Shown here: positions 59,897 through 64,000 of the stretch, one piece after another | Layout: each line of letters opens with the position of its first letter | How positions within the stretch are numbered: position 1 is the first letter of the stretch | NCBI RefSeq assembly: GCF_022751215.1 | Contig: NZ_JAICDG010000001.1 | Location: 806,001-870,000, forward strand | Length of the DNA stretch: 64,000 bases | Reading direction: 5' to 3' | Source: Actinomadura terrae | GTDB lineage: Bacteria; Actinomycetota; Actinomycetes; Streptosporangiales; Streptosporangiaceae | Notes under the pieces: model-generated | What the model was told of the DNA's origin: nothing | What the model saw: only the letters and a program-made list of their open reading frames with translations | Database searches by the model: none | Made by a program: the position numbers and the translations under genes

Positions 59897-61009
59897 GTGG
59901 ATGATCGACAGGGCGGGGCGGCGCTCGCCGGGGCCTTTCACGCCGACGTCGTCCGGCCGCTGCTGGCGCGGGCGATGCCGCGGCTGCGGTACGCGGCGGC
60001 GCGGCTCGGGTCCGGGTCGGACGTGCTCGGGCTCGACGACGCGGTGAGCCGCGACCACGACTGGGGCTGCCGCCTCACGCTGCTGGTCGACGACGCGGAC
60101 GCGGTGCCCGGGATCGACCGGCTCCTCGAACGCGGGCTGCCCGCCCGCTACGGGGGGCATCCCGTCCGGTTCCCGGTGACCTGGGACGCGGCCGACACCC
60201 ACAACGTGGAGGTCGCGACCGTCGCGGACTTCTGCCGGTCCCGCCTCGGCGTCGATCCGACCCGCCCGCTGGGCGCCGTGGACTGGCTGTGCCTGACCGG
60301 GCAGGCCGTGCTGGAGGTCACGGCCGGGCCGGTCTTCGCTGACGCGACCGCGACGCTGGCGCCCGCCCGCGCGACGCTGCGCCGCTACCCGCCGGACGTC
60401 GAGCGGTACGTGCTCGCCGCGTGGTGGCGGCGCGCGTCCCAGTGGATGCCGATCATCGGACGGACCGCGCGGCGCGGCGACGAGACCGGCTCGCGGATGC
60501 TCTCCGCCCGCGTCGCCGAGGACCTGTGCCGCCTGGCGTTCGCGCTCTCCCGGCAGTGGGCCCCCTACGCGAAGTGGCGCGGCACCGCGTTCCGGCGGCT
60601 GGACGTCGCGCCGTCCCTGGACGGCCCGCTCACGGCGGCGGTCTCGGCACCGCGTTGGGAGGACCGCGAAGCGGCGCTGGCGGAGGTCGCCGAGGTGCTC
60701 GGCGCCCTGCAACGCGAACGCGGCCTTCCCGCGCCCGACGCCGTCGTGACCGCCTTCTGGAACCGGCCGTTCCGCACCGTCGACGAGGCCGTCTGGACGG
60801 CCCTGCTCGCCGAGATCCACGACCCGGAGGTCGCCGCGCTGCCGCCCGGTGTCGGGTCCGTCGAGCAGTGGGCCGACAGCGTGGACGTGCTGACCTCCAG
60901 CGACCGCAGGGCCGCCCTGCGCGCCGCCTACCGGGCGTGGATCAGCCCAGGCGCAGCGCCAGGAAGAAGTCGACCCGGTCCTCAAGGCGCGACAGGTCAC
61001 GCCCGGTGA
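59897..61009 (+). CDS. DUF4037 (nucleotidyltransferase-fold) protein
   Basis: 370 residues, GTG at 59897 with GGAG about 8 bases upstream. The N-terminal part has a nucleotidyltransferase-like GSGSDVLGLDDAVSRDHDWGCRLTLLV, then the DUF4037 body (PVTWDAADTHNVEVATVADFCRSRLGV, WLCLTGQAVLEVTAGPVFAD, WQ/WWRRASQWMPIIGRTARRGDETGSRMLSARV, RQWAPYAKWRGTAFRRL). DHDWG could be a metal site. Function unknown. The last 68 bases run into the convergent pucR gene. Confidence 0.85.
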   Translation: MDDRQGGAALAGAFHADVVRPLLARAMPRLRYAAARLGSGSDVLGLDDAVSRDHDWGCRLTLLVDDADAVPGIDRLLERGLPARYGGHPVRFPVTWDAADTHNVEVATVADFCRSRLGVDPTRPLGAVDWLCLTGQAVLEVTAGPVFADATATLAPARATLRRYPPDVERYVLAAWWRRASQWMPIIGRTARRGDETGSRMLSARVAEDLCRLAFALSRQWAPYAKWRGTAFRRLDVAPSLDGPLTAAVSAPRWEDREAALAEVAEVLGALQRERGLPAPDAVVTAFWNRPFRTVDEAVWTALLAEIHDPEVAALPPGVGSVEQWADSVDVLTSSDRRAALRAAYRAWISPGAAPGRSRPGPQGATGHAR

Positions 61010-62492
61010 GGTCCTCGATCCGCTGGATGCGGTAGCGGACCGAGTTCACGTGGAGGTGCAGCTGCTGCGCGCAGCGCGTCCACGACCCGGAGTTCTGGAG
61101 GAACGTCTCCAGCGTCCGGACGAGATCCGCCTTGTGCTCGTCGTCGTAGGTGCGCAGCGGGTCCAGCAGCCGGACCCGGAACATGTGCCGGACGTCGTCG
61201 GGGACGCTCGCCAGCAGCAGCACATGCGTCGCCAGCTCGTCGTGCCGCACCACGCACACCGGGGAGGCGCGCCCGGCCGCCAGCCGCCGCGCGTAGCGGG
61301 CCTCCTCCAGGGCGCCGCGCAGCTCCCCGGCGGGGACGACGTCGCTGACCCCGACGGCGAGGCCACCGCCGTCCGCGAAACCGGGGGCCAGCGCGTCCAG
61401 GGCACGCTGGATCCCGTCCGCGACGCCGTGCCCGGCGCCCTCCACCTGGACGAGCGCGACGGCCTCCTCGTCCAGCAGCCCGAGGACGGGACGCGGAACG
61501 GGCGGCACCTCACCCAGCACCTCGCCCAGCACCGCCCGCAGCTCGTTCTCCCGCAGCACGCCGCCCCCGGACGCGGCGACCGCGACGAACCGGGAGGCCG
61601 CGTCCAGCCCGGACAGCTCCAGCCGGGGTGCGATCTCCTCCGCGCCCGCCGCCCCGGCGACCAGCCGCACCAGCTCCTGCGCGAGCCTGCCCTCGACGCT
61701 GAGCCGGTCGTCGAGCCGCGCCCGCTCCAGCGCGACGATCGAGGCCAGCTCGGTCGCGAGCGCGCGGCGCTCGGCGGGCCAGTCGTCCACGTCGCCCTCG
61801 CAGGCCAGGAACCAGTCCGCGACCCGGGGCACGGCCCGCGCGGCGACCGGGAAGATCGACACGCCCGCGTGCGGGCGCGGCAACCGGCGCGCGGTCAGGA
61901 ACGCGCGGGCCAGCTCGGCACCGCCGGGCACCGGCCCGGGGCCCGCGACGACCCGTCCCGTGGGCGTCAGCACCCAGCAGCGCATGCCGAGGTCGCGGGA
62001 CACCAGCTCCAGCACGGCGCCGACGCCGCCCGCCCCCGCCGCCCCTGCCGCGCCCGCCATGCCCGCCGTGCCCGCGATGAGCCGCCGGTGCCGGTCGAGC
62101 ACGGCGGTCAGGTCGGCGGCGCGGGCGCCCGACAGGTGCCGGACGACCTCCTCGGTGATCGTCGCGAACGCCACGTCCTCGGGCACCGCGAACAGCGGCA
62201 GCCGGTGCGCGCGGCAGGCCGCCACGAGATCGTCCGGAAGCGCGCCGCGCGCCAGGCCCCCGGCCAGGGCGGACGCGCCCGCCGCCGCCAGCGCCCGCAC
62301 GAACGTCTCCGAGTCGGCGGGCTCCGACCGCCACATCAGTCCCGTCAGCACCAGCTCCCCGCCGCGGAGGTACCGGCCGGGCTCCAGCAGGTCCGTGGTG
62401 ACGACCCAGCGGACCGCCCGGTCCAGCTCGTCCCGCCCGGTGACGAGCTCCAGCCGCGACCCGGGCAGGTCGAGCAGCGCGCGAAGCTTCAT
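60942..62492 (-). CDS. pucR: PucR-family transcriptional regulator
   Basis: 516 residues, ATG at 62492 with AGGAGA three bases upstream. N-terminal PucR sensor domain (LRALLDLPGSRLELVTGRDELDRAVRWVVTTDLLEPGRYLRGGELVLTG), a central GGDEF-like/CdaR segment, and the C-terminal HTH_30 (SWTRCAQQLHLHVNSVRYRIQRIEDLTGRDLSRLEDRVDFFLALRL). It is divergent from uraD-uraH-urate oxidase, the usual target in actinobacteria, so it should control purine catabolism. A GCAGGAGCC linker (AGMAGAAGAAGAGG) lies near residue 145. Confidence 0.92.
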   Translation of the reverse strand: MKLRALLDLPGSRLELVTGRDELDRAVRWVVTTDLLEPGRYLRGGELVLTGLMWRSEPADSETFVRALAAAGASALAGGLARGALPDDLVAACRAHRLPLFAVPEDVAFATITEEVVRHLSGARAADLTAVLDRHRRLIAGTAGMAGAAGAAGAGGVGAVLELVSRDLGMRCWVLTPTGRVVAGPGPVPGGAELARAFLTARRLPRPHAGVSIFPVAARAVPRVADWFLACEGDVDDWPAERRALATELASIVALERARLDDRLSVEGRLAQELVRLVAGAAGAEEIAPRLELSGLDAASRFVAVAASGGGVLRENELRAVLGEVLGEVPPVPRPVLGLLDEEAVALVQVEGAGHGVADGIQRALDALAPGFADGGGLAVGVSDVVPAGELRGALEEARYARRLAAGRASPVCVVRHDELATHVLLLASVPDDVRHMFRVRLLDPLRTYDDEHKADLVRTLETFLQNSGSWTRCAQQLHLHVNSVRYRIQRIEDLTGRDLSRLEDRVDFFLALRLG

Positions 62493-62494
62493 AT

Positions 62495-62511
62495 CTCCTA
62501 GTTAACTGGAG
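62495..62511. promoter_or_regulatory. Possible PucR operator at the pucR start
   Basis: CTCC (62495-62498) and GGAG (62508-62511) frame a palindromic GTTAAC (62501-62506), overlapping the pucR ribosome site. A second dyad, GCCCCTG (62580-62586) and CAGGGGC (62596-62602), lies just before uraD. Confidence 0.35.
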
Positions 62512-62621
62512 GATCCTACGAAACCCCGCCTCGGCGGGGCGGCACGGTTCGGATCTCCTGTGCCTCGACCCGGATATGGGCCCCTGTGTGTACTTCAGGG
62601 GCGGATCGGGAGGAGGCGCCG

Positions 62622-63191
62622 GTGACCATCGAACAACCGGTCGGACTGACAGGGCTGGGCGTGCTGAACGCGCTGCCCGTCCGGGCCGCCCGCGCCGAGC
62701 TGCTGACCTGCTGCGCGTCCCGCCACTGGGCGGACGAGGTCGCCGCCGGACGCCCCTACCCGGGCCTCGCCGCGCTGCGCTCCGCCTCGGCGGTCGCGCT
62801 CGCCGCGCGGGACTGGGCCGGGATCAGGGAGGCGCTCGCCGCCCATCCCCGCATCGGCGACCGCCCCCAAGGTGACGATCGCGAAGCAGGGTGGTCGCGC
62901 GGCGAGCAGTCGGGCGCCGACGCCGCGGACGACGAGATTCGCGCGGCCCTGGTGGCGGGCAACCGGGCCTACGAGGAGCGCTTCGGGCACGTGTTCCTGA
63001 TCTGCGCGACCGGCCTGAGCGCGGCCGAGATGCTCGCCGCGCTGCGCGCCCGGCTGGGCAACGACACCGGGACCGAGCAGGCGGCCGTCCGCTACGAGCT
63101 GACCAGGATCGTCGATCTCCGGCTGGCGAAGCTCCTCGACGCGATCGGCTTTGGCGCCCGGGCCGGGACCACGAACGGGAGGACCGAGTGA
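62622..63191 (+). CDS. uraD: 2-oxo-4-hydroxy-4-carboxy-5-ureidoimidazoline (OHCU) decarboxylase
   Basis: 189 residues, GTG at 62622 after GGAGGAGG. Third enzyme of urate breakdown, giving S-allantoin. Catalytic HPRIGD (His75) is intact, as are the ligand loop RAYEERFGHVFLICATGLSAAEML and the C-terminal ELTRIVDLRLAKLL. An extra ~20 residue hydrophilic loop (PQGDDREAGWSRGEQSGA) separates the two halves. Its stop overlaps uraH (GTGA). Cytosolic. Confidence 0.93.
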   Translation: MTIEQPVGLTGLGVLNALPVRAARAELLTCCASRHWADEVAAGRPYPGLAALRSASAVALAARDWAGIREALAAHPRIGDRPQGDDREAGWSRGEQSGADAADDEIRAALVAGNRAYEERFGHVFLICATGLSAAEMLAALRARLGNDTGTEQAAVRYELTRIVDLRLAKLLDAIGFGARAGTTNGRTE

Positions 63192-63502
63192 GCCTTTCGA
63201 CGCATGTGCTGGACGCGGCGCGCGGCCTTCCCGCGCCCGGCCTGGCCGTCCGGCTCGACCGGCGGGACCCGGTGAGCGGCTGGACGCTGCTCGCCGAGGC
63301 CCGCACCGACGCCGACGGCCGGATCGGGGACTGGGGCGTCGCCCTCGGCCCGGGGGTGCACCGGCTGACCTTCGACACCGGGGGGCTGTCGGAGTTCTAT
63401 CCCGAGGTCACGGTCGCGTTCACGGTCACCGACCCCGGCCGGCACCTGCACGTCCCGCTCCTGCTGAGCCCGTTCGCCTACTCCACCTACCGAGGGAGCT
63501 AG
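63188..63502 (+). CDS. uraH: 5-hydroxyisourate hydrolase
   Basis: 104 residues, GTG at 63188 overlapping uraD. Transthyretin-like enzyme, hydrolysing 5-hydroxyisourate to OHCU. Diagnostic residues: THVLDAARGLPAPGLAVRL at the N-terminus and the C-terminal YRGS tetrapeptide, plus the FYPEVTVAFTV strand and H in DPGRHLHVPLLLSPFAYSTY. Normal length for the family. Sits between uraD and urate oxidase, matching pathway order. Confidence 0.95.
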   Translation: MSLSTHVLDAARGLPAPGLAVRLDRRDPVSGWTLLAEARTDADGRIGDWGVALGPGVHRLTFDTGGLSEFYPEVTVAFTVTDPGRHLHVPLLLSPFAYSTYRGS

Positions 63503-63507
63503 CCCCC

Positions 63508-64000
63508 ATGGCCATCGTGCTCGGCCCCAACCGCTACGGGAAGGCGGAGACGCGCGTCGTTCACGTCAGCAGGGACGGCGGGACGCACCGGATCAAGGAC
63601 CTGAACGTGAGCGTGGCGCTGTCCGGCGACATGGACGAGGTGCACCTGAGCGGCGACAACTCCGCCGTCCTGCCGACCGACACGCAGAAGAACACGGTGT
63701 TCGCGTTCGCCCGCGAGCACGGCATCGGCGAGATCGAGGACTTCGCGCTGCTGCTCGCCCGGCACTTCGTGGACTCCCAGCGGGCCGTCGCCCACGCCCG
63801 GGTGGAGATCCACGAGTACGGCTGGGAGCGGATCGCCGGGCCGCACTCGTTCGTCCGCGACGGCGGCGAGGTGCGGACGGCGCTCGTCCACAGCGACGGG
63901 ACGGGCGGCGCCGAGTCGGTGGTGGCGGGGCTGACCGACCTGGTCGTGCTCAACTCGACCGGCAGCGAGTTCCACGGCTTCGCCGAGGACAGGTACACGA
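63508..64000 (+). CDS. pucL: Urate oxidase, 3' end beyond the window
   Basis: ATG at 63508, with GGGAG about 10 bases upstream; open to the window edge (164 residues seen of ~300). Cofactor-free uricase converting urate to 5-hydroxyisourate. The start AIVLGPNRYGKAETRVVHVSRDGGTHRIKDLNVSVAL and the active-site LPTDTQKNTVFAFAREHGIGEIEDF (Lys-Thr dyad K and T) are typical; HEYGWERI and NSTGSEFHGFAED follow. Six bases after uraH, so same operon. Confidence 0.95.
   Translation, partial: MAIVLGPNRYGKAETRVVHVSRDGGTHRIKDLNVSVALSGDMDEVHLSGDNSAVLPTDTQKNTVFAFAREHGIGEIEDFALLLARHFVDSQRAVAHARVEIHEYGWERIAGPHSFVRDGGEVRTALVHSDGTGGAESVVAGLTDLVVLNSTGSEFHGFAEDRYT

Noticed and set aside
62524..62539. Terminator hairpin CCCCGC-CTCG-GCGGGG
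   Set aside because: It sits between the divergent pucR and uraD starts where no transcript should end, and the stem is only 6 bp. Chance GC pairing is as likely.

Overview
The window is a GC-rich actinobacterial chromosome segment, with frequent GTG starts, 4-base ATGA/GTGA gene overlaps and short intergenic gaps. The gene set points to the order Streptosporangiales, with an Actinomadura-like organism a reasonable guess: a nickel superoxide dismutase with its protease, a Kgd-type 2-oxoglutarate enzyme, a cvn conservon, PadR/DUF4097 and DUF6104 genes, and a PucR urate operon. This is inference from gene content only. No rRNA, tRNA, CRISPR, prophage or insertion sequence was recognised.

Layout. 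0.1-5.2 kb: GNAT acetyltransferase, secreted M1 metallopeptidase, sodN and sodX (divergent), a CGNR-like regulator and malic enzyme. 5.5-8.3 kb: a complete polar amino-acid ABC transporter. 8.3-11.2 kb: an MDR oxidoreductase, an autoregulated-looking PadR/DUF4097 operon and a small DUF6104 gene. 11.3-21.2 kb: Kgd, AIM24, an Ecm4-type glutathionyl-hydroquinone reductase-like protein, DedA, a DapB-like dehydrogenase, an SDR and a CbiX-like protein that has lost key histidines. 21.7-27.1 kb: a six-gene conservon (B-D followed by A-B-C-D), which should build a membrane-associated signalling complex of kinase-like sensor, roadblock, DUF742 and small GTPase. 27.1-31.6 kb: a DUF985 cupin, a Tet(M)/OtrA-type ribosomal protection protein, Uma2 and DUF1707. 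31.7-37.5 kb: a membrane-anchored beta-propeller, a GNAT, a 26-residue cysteine-rich metallothionein-like peptide absent from ordinary gene calls, a small membrane protein and a secreted EEP-domain protein. 37.6-44.4 kb: a carbohydrate-type cassette (two methyltransferases, a six-hairpin-like protein, a GT4 glycosyltransferase, a glucose-dehydrogenase-like enzyme, an MFS sugar porter). 44.5-51.3 kb: two large unrecognised proteins, an ArsR-SRPBCC fusion with a DHFR-like partner, and a membrane protein. 51.3-58.1 kb: a compact specialised-metabolism cluster. 58.2-64 kb: a Clp-N/HTH regulator with its own operator, a hydrolase-fold pseudoenzyme, DUF4037, pucR and the start of uraD-uraH-urate oxidase.

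Most interesting: (1) The 51.3-58.1 kb cluster contains an OleA-like thiolase, an OleC-like adenylating enzyme and an OleD-like reductase, plus two P450s and a GT2, with no OleB. This is the gene logic of a beta-lactone (or related head-to-head fatty-acid) product that is oxidised and possibly glycosylated. (2) Three copies of a roughly 100-bp intergenic element at 20.2, 28.0 and 30.2 kb share an invariant 14-base loop while their stems change in a compensatory way. (3) The cysteine-rich peptide at 35.0 kb. (4) A leaderless promoter overlaid by two GTCAAC-N5-GTTGAC palindromes at 58.1 kb. (5) Degenerate 15-bp tandem repeats at four unrelated loci.
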